In this document: positions 44,640 to 52,794 of the stretch, piece by piece | Layout: each line of letters opens with the position of its first letter | How positions within the stretch are numbered: position 1 is the first letter of the stretch | DNA from: Paenibacillus sp. FSL H8-0537 | GTDB lineage: Bacteria > Bacillota > Bacilli > Paenibacillales > Paenibacillaceae | Length of the DNA stretch: 64,000 bases | Direction: 5' to 3' | Assembly (NCBI RefSeq): GCF_038051995.1 | Contig: NZ_CP150290.1 | Span: forward strand, 4,330,001 to 4,394,000 | Position numbers and translations under genes: made by a program | The notes under the pieces: model-generated | The model's input: only the letters and a program-made list of their open reading frames with translations | Databases searched by the model: none | What the model was told of the DNA's origin: nothing

Positions 44640-45565
44640 TAAATTGGATTGTCCACAGTAAATCAGACAACTTTTTTAAGGGCTTCTTGGCGATACTGAA
44701 CAGGCGTCATATAGCCTAAGGTTCCATGGATGCGATGCTTGTTGAACCAGTTGACGTAATCATATAGTTCGAGTTCCAAGTGACGAAGGCTCTCGAGGTT
44801 CATCTGGTTCACAAACTCTGTTTTCATAATCTTATAGGTGGCTTCAGCCACCGCGTTGTCGTATGGACAGCCTTTCATACTTAGCGATCGACCGATTTCA
44901 AACGTCTCCAGAAGCTCGTCCATCTTTTGATTTTTGAACTCACTGCCACGGTCGGTATGAAACCATTGAATCTGATGTAGATCACCCTTAACGGTCGCGA
45001 AGGCACGGGTAATCAGAGCAGTGTCCTCACTCGGGCCTGAACTATGACCAATGATTTCTCGATTAAACAGATCCACCAGCACACAACTGTAATGCCATCG
45101 GTTCTGGACTTTCACATACGTCAAATCACTGACGACGAAGCGTTTGGCTTCCGTTTGCTCAAACACCCGCTTTAAAACATTCGCCGTCGTTGCTTCGTTA
45201 CATGCCGTTTTATGAGGCTTATATTGTGCCACCGTGTAGGTGGAAACGAGCCCTTGCTTTTTCATGATGTCTCCAATGCGAGTTCTGGAGACGATCAGCC
45301 CACGCTCATGGAGCTTCACTTTGATCTTGCGTGTGCCGTAGCTTTTCGATTCTTGTGAAAGATATCCACAATAGCTTCGGTGACATCGTCTTCAGTGGCT
45401 CGTTCTTATTCCTCCACAAGGGCTGCTCTGGATTTCCCATTTTCATAGCGTCCCACCATTTGTTTTTTGAACTCTGCTGTAAAGGTACATCGTTGTTGTT
45501 TTGGCATTGTAGAGATTCGCTCCTTAACATGATAGGTTTATTCTACAAGCCCTTATTTTTTCTGT
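44640..45565 (-). mobile_element. IS3-family element, internally deleted and frameshifted
   Basis: The minus strand has a truncated orfA (45507-45406, MPKQQRCTFTAEFKKQMVGR then stop) followed by a coding remnant (TEAIVDIFHKNRK) that enters the orfB frame through a one-base frameshift. The orfB C-terminal part (44663-45319) keeps the DDE residues: SDLTYVKV, FHTDRGSEF and NAVAEATYKIMKTEF. About the middle third of the element is missing, so it cannot move by itself. The ends carry weak inverted repeats (TAAGTTGGACAG and TAAATCAGACAA). Confidence 0.8.
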
Positions 45566-45656
45566 CCAACTTAGTGTAGCCGATCCAACGCTTCTGCACT
45601 AAAGTGCAGGGGATCGTTGTTCTCTCGTTAAGCTCAGTATCGCTACCCAAACATAT

Positions 45657-47192
45657 CTATGTTGTTCGTGCTTTACGCATTTTGCTGTTGATTGTTACTG
45701 CTACGGTAATAGTAAGAATCAGTAGAGCTGCAGCTCCGCTCAGTAAAGGTAATAGATCGCCGATGATCTTGTATACGGTATGTTTCCGATCTGATAGAGG
45801 AAGCTCCGCCTTGAAGACAATGCCGTGATCGCTATCCAAATCGTTCATTTCTGAGACCTTCCGACCCTTCGCATCGTATACCGCACTCATTCCGGCATGT
45901 GTGACGCGCAGAACCGGCATCTGATTTTCAATCGCTCGAAAAGCGCTGATTTCCGTGTGATAAGGTGTAATCGACTCCCAATCGCTGGATGGAATAATGA
46001 ATATATCAGGATTGTGTAATCCGGCTTCGCGAATTCGGTGTGGGAAATCCGCATCGAAGCAGATCGCTACCGCAATTTTCCCAATGGCAGTCTCGACAAC
46101 TGGCACTGCCTCTTCGCCTTTATGGAAGTAGCGCTCCTCCCCGGGTACTAAAGAAAATTTAGAGTATTCCGCTTTTATCATGCCATCTGCATCAATAATA
46201 ACCACTTGGTTATCCATCTTCGCTCCATCCGGTGCGTTTATTCTCACATATCCTACAACCAAAACCGCTCCGTGCGCTGCCGAAAGTGACTGCAAACGTC
46301 TCAGAAATGCCTGTTCCTCTTGTTCCAACACAATCGAAGCTCCCTCCGACCAACTGATCAAGCTGCTACCACGGTCGAGCTCCTGCTCAGTACGCAGGAA
46401 TAAGCCTTCATTTATACGGTTTATCTGTTCGACTAATGCGGAATGTTCCGCTAGTTGATCATAAAACCCTTTCTTTTCCCATTGGTCGAATAAATGTTGT
46501 ATTGTGTCATCCCATATGATCCGATCCGGTGTAATACCTGTCACCTTGATCGTTTTTGCCTGATTCTGTCCCGATTCCAGCACAACGCCTCCTCCAACAA
46601 ATAGTAATAATACTGTTACTGTACTGATCAATAGCCGTTTATGTTGTCCAACACCCTCGCGAAATCCGGATTGAAACGTATATGCCAGCAGCGAGGCGAA
46701 CAAATACTGGATAAATACGATCCCCCATATACCAAACACAGATGCCAACATCGCAAGGGGTCTTATCGCCAATTGACTATATGCGGTAGAATTGAATGTC
46801 CCGAACACGTTCCCATAGCTTACAAAATACTCAAATGATGTCATCAACAACGGAAAAAATAACAAAGCTGCTGCATGTCTGGTTTGGGTGACCACCCATT
46901 TATTTAACAACAGCAACACAATCAACATAACGGTAGAAATCAACACCGTGATTGAATCAACTACGAGACCGCCAGGAATGACGCTTCGATTGGAAATGAT
47001 CATCACGACACTAACGAACGCAAGCGCGATCGGGACTGAATGTTTCACCCTCTCTCTATACATATAGATCAGCAGTAAAGCTGGCGCTAACCAAGCCGTC
47101 AACACATAGAGATTCGAAGTAATTGGCACCAAATAGAATAAACAGACAGCAGCTATTAACCAGACATTCGAATTAAACCGCACATCATTCAC
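45657..47192 (-). CDS. apolipoprotein N-acyltransferase-like nitrilase-superfamily protein
   Basis: The 511-residue protein has an N-terminal membrane domain with about six helices (to about residue 230), a carbon-nitrogen hydrolase domain and a C-terminal helix. The Lnt catalytic triad is present: Glu in ISWSEGAS, Lys in EYSKFSLVPGEERYF, and Cys in VAICFDADFPHRI. Lnt transfers an acyl chain to the N-terminal Cys of lipoproteins. Low-GC Gram-positives often lack classical Lnt, so this is an Lnt-like or other membrane amidase/acyltransferase; the substrate is inferred. There is no operon partner. Confidence 0.82.
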   Translation of the reverse strand: MNDVRFNSNVWLIAAVCLFYLVPITSNLYVLTAWLAPALLLIYMYRERVKHSVPIALAFVSVVMIISNRSVIPGGLVVDSITVLISTVMLIVLLLLNKWVVTQTRHAAALLFFPLLMTSFEYFVSYGNVFGTFNSTAYSQLAIRPLAMLASVFGIWGIVFIQYLFASLLAYTFQSGFREGVGQHKRLLISTVTVLLLFVGGGVVLESGQNQAKTIKVTGITPDRIIWDDTIQHLFDQWEKKGFYDQLAEHSALVEQINRINEGLFLRTEQELDRGSSLISWSEGASIVLEQEEQAFLRRLQSLSAAHGAVLVVGYVRINAPDGAKMDNQVVIIDADGMIKAEYSKFSLVPGEERYFHKGEEAVPVVETAIGKIAVAICFDADFPHRIREAGLHNPDIFIIPSSDWESITPYHTEISAFRAIENQMPVLRVTHAGMSAVYDAKGRKVSEMNDLDSDHGIVFKAELPLSDRKHTVYKIIGDLLPLLSGAAALLILTITVAVTINSKMRKARTT

Positions 47193-47280
47193 TTCCTTTC
47201 ATTCTTGCCCTTACTGTAGCAAAGAATTGCAGGTCACGTTTGACGTTTATTGCTCTCATTTACAACATATATCGAAAGGG

Positions 47281-48219
47281 CTACTGAACCGAAAGGTAAA
47301 TTTCCACCTCCGCATCGTCTGAGTAAGGAGATTGAAATGTGGGTGCATACTTCTCAAGCAGAAGCTCGCCTGTCAGTTTCGCATTTGAAGCAGGAATGCG
47401 GTATTGGTATAAAAAATGGTAGGTTGAGAGAATGTTGTCCTTATTCGTTTGAAACAACTTGCCCCGATGTACAAACTTCATCATGTTCAGCCCGTTTAAT
47501 TCGATTCGCTTCATTCCGGCCGGGATACTCCCCCACTCCTTCACTTCGACCGCAACCATCTCCTTAAAATAAGCTGTTTCGCCGATGTAAGTAATATCGT
47601 AGCACAGACGGAATACGGTATCCGATTTCCGGTTAGGAATTCCTTCAGTTTGCTGAATGAACGATTCGATAGACGGAAAGATTGTGCTCACATTCTCGTC
47701 GCACGACAGTCGTTCAATGCCGACGAGCTGTAAATTCTCAATCTTTTCACGATGGTCTGTTACGACCACATGACCATGTTTTGCTTTAATATCCAACCAG
47801 ATCGATTCTAAATCGATTCTCGAAGACAGCTTCTCCAACCGGTGATTCTTGCCTGCATACTTTGAACGATATTTTGCGGGAGGAATCTGATACATTTTTT
47901 TAAAATTGCGGCTAAAAACCTCCTGTGAGCCAAAACCGTACTTAACCGCAATATCCAAAATTCTGCCGCTATCTTTTCTTAATTCAGCAGCAGCCCAAAT
48001 CAACTTCCTTTTGCGTATGTAATCGTATACCGTTATACCGACCACTGCTGTAAAGAGACGATAGAAATGGAACTTCGAGATATGGGTCATTCCAATCAGC
48101 CGATCAATGTCGACTTGTTCCTCGATTTGGTCTTCCACTGAATCAACAAAACGCTGAATCGCCTGCAGATAATCCATCGCTATCCCCCTCTTCAACGAAA
48201 ATATCCGCTTCAAAATCAC
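47281..48219 (-). CDS. AraC-family regulator with GyrI-like effector domain
   Basis: The 312-residue protein has an N-terminal AraC double helix-turn-helix (IDRLIGMTHISKFHFYRLFT and IAVKYGFGSQEVFSRNFKKMYQIPPAKYR). From about residue 130 it has a GyrI-like/AraC-effector-binding domain (VVTDHREKIENLQLVGIE; VAVEVKEWGSIPAGMKRIEL). Proteins of this type (Rob, BltR-like partners) bind hydrophobic drugs. It is upstream of the Lnt-like gene on the same strand but separated by 88 bp. Confidence 0.88.
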   Translation of the reverse strand: MILKRIFSLKRGIAMDYLQAIQRFVDSVEDQIEEQVDIDRLIGMTHISKFHFYRLFTAVVGITVYDYIRKRKLIWAAAELRKDSGRILDIAVKYGFGSQEVFSRNFKKMYQIPPAKYRSKYAGKNHRLEKLSSRIDLESIWLDIKAKHGHVVVTDHREKIENLQLVGIERLSCDENVSTIFPSIESFIQQTEGIPNRKSDTVFRLCYDITYIGETAYFKEMVAVEVKEWGSIPAGMKRIELNGLNMMKFVHRGKLFQTNKDNILSTYHFLYQYRIPASNAKLTGELLLEKYAPTFQSPYSDDAEVEIYLSVQ

Positions 48220-48337
48220 TTATATTGATCATAGAATACTGAGCAGAAATCGGCAATATAACAACCAAACTCATCGTTATTATCGATATACTATTCCAAG
48301 GATGAAGTAGAAAAGTACCCTATACACAGAAAACCTT

Positions 48338-48392
48338 GATTATAGGCTGATGAGCCGTACTCGTCGAGAACTTTTGGCAGAAGATTCAGACG
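48338..48392. repeat. imperfect direct repeat, unit 1
   Basis: GATTATAGGCTGATGAGCCG and the following ACTTTTGGCAGAAGATTCAGACG match a second unit at 48585-48640 with several substitutions. The units flank the group II intron 3' end, so both probably come from intron or flanking sequence. Confidence 0.45.
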
Positions 48393-48430
48393 CCTTGGAT
48401 TTCATCTCCTAGGCATTCCACTATGTAAAA

Positions 48431-48560
48431 GTAGGGTAAGACGGGGAATTAATTCCCCCGGACTCCCCCTCAAACCGTGCATGCGTATTTCCCGTACACA
48501 GCTTTCCTACGTCAGTTCCTCATCTTCATGAGTGAGTCGTCTTCACCCGTCACCGGGCTG
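48431..48560 (-). mobile_element. group II intron 3' end remnant (domains V and VI)
   Basis: On the minus strand, AAGCTGTGTACGGGAAAT then ACGCATGCACGGTTT (around 48506-48470) matches the domain V layout: an AGC triad, GAAA-type tip and the closing ACGGTT strand. A GGGGGAATTAATTCCCC hairpin with an end like domain VI and TTACCCTAC follows at the 3' splice end. No reverse transcriptase frame is intact nearby, so it is a dead remnant. Confidence 0.55.
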
Positions 48561-48584
48561 CATAGCATTGGATGTCCGAATCCT

Positions 48585-48640
48585 GATTATATGGCTGACG
48601 AAGCCGACTCGATGAGGACTTTTAGCGGTAGATTCAGACG
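48585..48640. repeat. imperfect direct repeat, unit 2
   Basis: GATTATATGGCTGACGAAGC and ACTTTTAGCGGTAGATTCAGACG match unit 1 at 48338-48392. This unit is upstream of domain V on the minus strand. Confidence 0.45.
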
Positions 48641-48835
48641 ACGTGCTCATGCGTTTGATGTTGTTCCTCGTAGCGTCTCAACCACTACCTCCGCGCGGAC
48701 TGAACCCCGGGGTATTAAAATTCCGAATGAATGGTCAACGATGTGTTTCAATGAAGCAATTCGCAGCGGTAAATTTCGATGCCGTGCTCCTCCGCATTCG
48801 CTTCGTGCGCGCGGTCTGCCCCCTTGGCAATCCAT

Positions 48836-48874
48836 AAAAAAACGCCATCACGTAATGTGATAGCGTTCCTTTTT
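48836..48874 (-). terminator. strong hairpin terminator downstream of tRNA-like repeat
   Basis: On the minus strand AACGCTATCAC and GTGATGGCGTT pair around ATTAC, followed by TTTTTT. It directly follows the tRNA-like element, as expected for a tRNA transcription unit, and would also stop the MFS transcript. Confidence 0.8.
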
Positions 48875-48878
48875 GTAC

Positions 48879-48951
48879 GGAGCCTAGGGGGAACCTCAAC
48901 CCTGACCTCATCGCTGCCAGCGATGCGCTCTCCCAGTTTAGTTAAGGCCCC
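48879..48951 (-). pseudogene. tRNA-Ala(GGC) pseudogene, copy B
   Basis: A 73-base minus-strand element starts GGGGCCTT, has TGGGAGAGCGC, the anticodon arm CATCG-CTGGCAG-CGATG with anticodon GGC, and ends AGGCTCC, so the acceptor stem pairs perfectly. The D stem reads ACTA where GCTC is expected, and the T arm reads GGGTTGAGGTTCC without the canonical TTC-A loop. It therefore cannot be a normal tRNA. Confidence 0.65.
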
Positions 48952-48983
48952 TTGATGAATGTTTATGCTGGTACTCAGTACCT

Positions 48984-50174
48984 TTATATACTTACCTCCC
49001 CCTCACTTTTCCTCCCCGTAATCACCACCTGCACCCCAATCATCACCACAATAACAGCAAGCATCGCAACAAGCGCAGCCATAAAGCTTCCACTACTATC
49101 ATAAATCGCCCCAATTAATAATGGTCCCATTGCACCAATGATGTAGCCGCCACACTGAGACATCGCCGACCATGCCCCTGCTTCCTCCGGCGTGTCCGTC
49201 TCGACAATCGGCAGCATAAGTGCTAGTGGAAATAACCCTCCCGCCCCAATGCCTAGCAATATTACAGCTGGCAGCATTGGCAGTTGGAAAAGCAGCATAA
49301 CAATCCCGATTAGCTCAGACACACTGCAAAGGATCAGGTAAAATCTCCGTTTCCCTGACCTAGCAACAAGGAAGGGAATCGTCAACGATACAGGAATTTG
49401 AATAATCGTAAAAACGGTAAGGAGCATAGCCGCGCTTGCTGCGCTGTAACCGAAGTTAAGAGCAATCGGTGAAATCCACGCCGTAACCGAATAAAACACA
49501 CTGGCCATTAATCCAAAAAACAAGGTCAACAGAACCGCTTTTTTATTGCGAATTGGCAGCCTTGAAGGAAGCTTCGAACTAGATCGCACTAAGCTTTCTT
49601 TGCTCCTCTTGTCCCCATTACTCCCCCTGTTCCCAAGAAAAACCGACCAAACGATTAAAGCAATCACTCCGAAAACAGCCCAGCATGACAAAGTCAGCGT
49701 TAAGCTATGATTACTTCGATTGTATAATGGTATTGCAAAAGCAGAGGCAATGGCTGCCCCTACGGTCATCGAGGCGGAATAAACACTGACAATTCCGGGC
49801 TTGGTGGGGAAGTACTTTTTAATAAACCCAGACAGCAGCGGTCCTGCCAAGCTAATCCCGATACCGCCAACTAACGCAGTTACAATCAGTATAAAAACGG
49901 AGCTAACGATCCCCCGCAAAGCGGTAGCCCCTGTAATGAGAAATAATGCAAAGAAAATAGTTCGCTCAAGCCCTATTCGATCACGCAATGCGGTTGCCGC
50001 TGGAGCAAAAATCCCCATGCATAATACAGGCAAGGTCGTCAGCAGACTTGCGGTTAGCCCACTCATTGCCAGATCATTTTGAATCGTACGAAGCAATGGA
50101 GCAACCGATGTAATAATCGGTCTTAAATTTAAAGCTGCAATAAATATAGCTAACAATAAAAAATATTTTTTCAT
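48984..50174 (-). CDS. CynX/NimT-family MFS transporter
   Basis: The product (about 396 residues) has 12 predicted membrane helices, with the family start LLAIFIAALNLRPIITSVAP and the loop motif FAPAATALRDRIGLERTI. I choose ATG 50174, after GAGAGAGG, because it begins the first helix; the ATG at 50237 adds a polar tail and lies in the divergent promoter region. CynX-type carriers move small anions such as cyanate or nitroimidazole-related compounds; the substrate here is unknown. The divergent LysR gene is the likely regulator. Confidence 0.88.
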   Translation of the reverse strand: MKKYFLLLAIFIAALNLRPIITSVAPLLRTIQNDLAMSGLTASLLTTLPVLCMGIFAPAATALRDRIGLERTIFFALFLITGATALRGIVSSVFILIVTALVGGIGISLAGPLLSGFIKKYFPTKPGIVSVYSASMTVGAAIASAFAIPLYNRSNHSLTLTLSCWAVFGVIALIVWSVFLGNRGSNGDKRSKESLVRSSSKLPSRLPIRNKKAVLLTLFFGLMASVFYSVTAWISPIALNFGYSAASAAMLLTVFTIIQIPVSLTIPFLVARSGKRRFYLILCSVSELIGIVMLLFQLPMLPAVILLGIGAGGLFPLALMLPIVETDTPEEAGAWSAMSQCGGYIIGAMGPLLIGAIYDSSGSFMAALVAMLAVIVVMIGVQVVITGRKSEGEVSI

Positions 50175-50300
50175 AGCTGCTGCCTCTCTCTTTTTAGCTT
50201 TGTAACTCTTCATCAAGTATATGGTGTCACAATCCATTGATCAATCCTATAATTTATATTATTATGATAGTAAAATACTATCATTTAAAGGAGCCGCTGC

Positions 50301-51191
50301 ATGGACAATCGAAATATACAATACTTTATGGCCGTATTTGAGCTGCTTCATTTTACGAAGGCTGCCGAAAGGCTTGGCATCTCACAGCCTACTTTAAGCC
50401 AGCAAATTCGCATCCTTGAAGCCGAGCTCGGCACGCCGCTTTTTGACCGCATCGGTAAAAAGGTTGTGGCAACGGAAGCCGGCAAGCTCCTCTGGCATTA
50501 TGGAGTGAAGATGCTGCAAGCAGAACGGGATGCCAAAAATGCGATAAAGGAGCTTCTATCTGGAGAAGGCGGCAACGTCCGTCTGGCCGTGCTGCCCTCG
50601 GATTTGGATTTTCAGCTTGTCCCGCTGTTCGTTGCATTTAAAGCGAAATATCCTCAGATCCAGCTGCAGGTTTTCTCCACTATACATGTGCAAGAAGAAG
50701 TGCTTAACCATAAAGTCGATATCGGCATTGGCTTGCAGGGCCCACCAGATAAAAGATTAGTCCAAGTTCCGCTTGGCTCGGAGCCCTATCATCTCTTCGT
50801 TCATGCAGCAAGCGAACTCGCTAAACGAAAGGAAATTACCCTGCGGGAGCTGGAGCAGCATGCATTAGTTATGTACCCGAAAGGCTTTCTCGGTCGTGAT
50901 TTAGTTGATGAGGTTTGCATCAAAGAGGGATTTGAATTAGCTACCGTTATGGAAACGAGTTCGGCTCATTCGCTGCTGCAATTAGTTTCTGCTGGGATAG
51001 GCGCTACTATTCAGCCGAAGGGCTTGCTTCGTCAATTTCCAGAACGTCTGGACATTGTAGCTATCCCTTTTACAGGGCCTACGCCTGTGCGTCATATGGA
51101 GCTGATGTATTGTACAGACCGATTTATTAGCCGCTCGCATCAACAATTAACGGATGGGCTGATTGATTTTTTTACTGGGAAAAATAGCTAG
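50301..51191 (+). CDS. LysR-family transcriptional regulator
   Basis: The 296-residue protein has an N-terminal helix-turn-helix (FTKAAERLGISQPTLSQQIRILEAELG) and a periplasmic-binding-like effector domain (VRLAVLPSDLDFQLVPLFVAFKAKYPQIQLQVF). It is divergent from the MFS gene over about 126 bp, the usual arrangement for a CynR/CynX-like regulator and transporter pair. It starts after AAAGGAGCC. Confidence 0.92.
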   Translation: MDNRNIQYFMAVFELLHFTKAAERLGISQPTLSQQIRILEAELGTPLFDRIGKKVVATEAGKLLWHYGVKMLQAERDAKNAIKELLSGEGGNVRLAVLPSDLDFQLVPLFVAFKAKYPQIQLQVFSTIHVQEEVLNHKVDIGIGLQGPPDKRLVQVPLGSEPYHLFVHAASELAKRKEITLRELEQHALVMYPKGFLGRDLVDEVCIKEGFELATVMETSSAHSLLQLVSAGIGATIQPKGLLRQFPERLDIVAIPFTGPTPVRHMELMYCTDRFISRSHQQLTDGLIDFFTGKNS

Positions 51192-51224
51192 AGCGACTAT
51201 GCCTTCAGGCAGCGGCAGTGATGC

Positions 51225-51271
51225 AAAAAAAAGACAGCTATGCACAAGGGTTGTCCCTTGTTCTAGCTGCC
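51225..51271 (-). terminator. terminator of the 127-residue protein gene
   Basis: On the minus strand GGCAGCTA and TAGCTGTC enclose ACAAGGG-ACAA-CCCTTGT and are followed by eight Ts (plus-strand A run at 51225-51232). Confidence 0.85.
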
Positions 51272-51323
51272 TTAAATGAACCGGTTACGGTGCGGCACAT
51301 CACGACTATTCCATATACAGCAT

Positions 51324-51707
51324 CTAGCTTAAGAAAGGCAATTGGCCTTGCAAATAGGACGATAGCATATGCTTAATAACCGGATCTTCGCCCCCGTCCT
51401 GCTTTAAAGCCATACAGATCAAACGAATATCATCGCTTATATACCCGGCCAAATCATGGTTCTCTGTCAAGCGGAATGCTTGCTTAAATGCTTGTTCACG
51501 CCCCGCACGTATTTGTTCGCTCTCTTCCACATCAGTACCATCAGCGTCGAGCTCCCATCGCTTTGAAGCCGTAATCCATTCTTCATCATTCGCATCACGC
51601 TTATCTAAATATTGGTCAGCATCCAGTTCAGAAAATGTTTGTTCTGTAAGCAGGCTCCCTGCCTCCAAGCTCTCTAGCAAATTGTCCAATTGTGATTGAC
51701 TCACCAA
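51324..51707 (-). CDS. small acidic protein of unknown function
   Basis: The 127-residue protein is acidic and helical (LDNLLESLEAGSLLTEQTF; IRAGREQAFKQAFRLTENHD), has no membrane segment and one Trp-rich patch (EEWITASKRWELD). It starts behind GGAGGCGGAATTTGG-type sequence and has its own terminator, so it is a real gene. I do not recognise a family. Confidence 0.7.
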   Translation of the reverse strand: MVSQSQLDNLLESLEAGSLLTEQTFSELDADQYLDKRDANDEEWITASKRWELDADGTDVEESEQIRAGREQAFKQAFRLTENHDLAGYISDDIRLICMALKQDGGEDPVIKHMLSSYLQGQLPFLS

Positions 51708-52129
51708 ATTCCGCCTCCTAATTAAAGTTCTTTCAAACGCTCATATGAGATTGCGACAGCATAAAATAACGGCAAAACGAGTATTAGCTTAACTATAGTA
51801 ACGCAATTAAAAATCGATTTAGAATAAACCTTTTCGTAATACATATTACCTACTTAATATATATTAACCTAATTACTATATTCAAATAAACAAGCCTAAG
51901 GACCTGCTCAATACCTTGGCAGGCAGCGAGTATACGATTATCTGTCAACATTTATAAAATTTGAAATAGTTGCTTTCAATAGAAAATCACGTTCAATTCT
52001 CTCAGTAACGTTCACAATTTCGAAAAACTTGCCCATTGTGCATCTTTGCATTTTGGGCAATAATATTCATAGGAGTTGTACAAGTTAAACTTTTCCCATT
52101 TATAAAAATTTACAAAGGAGGTATCGTCA
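51708..52129. other. AT-rich spacer upstream of the TetR gene
   Basis: No gene is apparent. It holds a 14-bp palindrome TTAATATATATTAA (51854-51867) in very AT-rich sequence and the AAAGGAGG site of the TetR gene. Confidence 0.5.
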
Positions 52130-52747
52130 TTGATTGTTAAACAAACCTTGCGTGACAGGAAAAAAGAAGCCACAGCCGCTGCCCTAGCCGAAGCCGCATT
52201 CGAGCTCGCGCTTGAAAAAGGTTTGGACGGCTTCGTAGTCGACGACGTCGTGCAGCAGGCCGGATATTCCAGACGAACGTTCGCCAACTATTTCTCCTGT
52301 AAAGAAGAAGCCGTTGCTGCAGTCGCTGTCCCCATAACGAGTATAGAGGAATATGAGAAATTACTTGCGGGCTTGCCACAAACAGCAACACCGGTTGATG
52401 TGCTGTACAGCCTGATGCAGATGCAGTTTACTGCTGAGTTTCTGCTTAAAATACGCAAATTCATCTCCCTTTCCAAGCAGTACCCCACACTTGAACCGTA
52501 TATCCTAGGTGTATTCCGCCGTTTGCAAATGGCAGCTCAGGAAGCATTGGAACCATTCGCCCGCGGACGTTATAAAGACGGGTATACCCATCTTCTAGTC
52601 GGCGCCGTTTATGGAGCGTTTGTGCCAATACTTGACGGCAGTCTGAACGTCCAGCTTCCGGGTGAGACAGAAGCTGAACCGACAGCTGCGATCCCATTCG
52701 ATCAATATTTGAATGAGATGTTCGAGTATTTGCGAAAGGGCTTCTAG
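52130..52747 (+). CDS. TetR-family regulator
   Basis: The 205-residue protein has an N-terminal helix-turn-helix (ALEKGLDGFVVDDVVQQAGYSRRTFANYFS) and a helical ligand domain. The start is TTG 52130, eight bases after AGGAGG. It lies 47 bp before an MMPL transporter gene on the same strand and is probably its repressor. Confidence 0.9.
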   Translation: MIVKQTLRDRKKEATAAALAEAAFELALEKGLDGFVVDDVVQQAGYSRRTFANYFSCKEEAVAAVAVPITSIEEYEKLLAGLPQTATPVDVLYSLMQMQFTAEFLLKIRKFISLSKQYPTLEPYILGVFRRLQMAAQEALEPFARGRYKDGYTHLLVGAVYGAFVPILDGSLNVQLPGETEAEPTAAIPFDQYLNEMFEYLRKGF

Positions 52748-52794
52748 CCGCTTTTGACCACCAATCATCATGATATAAAGGAGATTAACATCAC

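Noticed and set aside
48477..48860. A 127-codon plus-strand frame over the intron remnant
   Set aside because: It is antisense to the domain V/VI-like structure and the repeated units, and its text resembles no known protein.
51854..51867. Palindrome TTAATATATATTAA upstream of the TetR gene as an operator
   Set aside because: It lies in very AT-rich sequence where such palindromes arise by chance and it is about 260 bp from the gene start.
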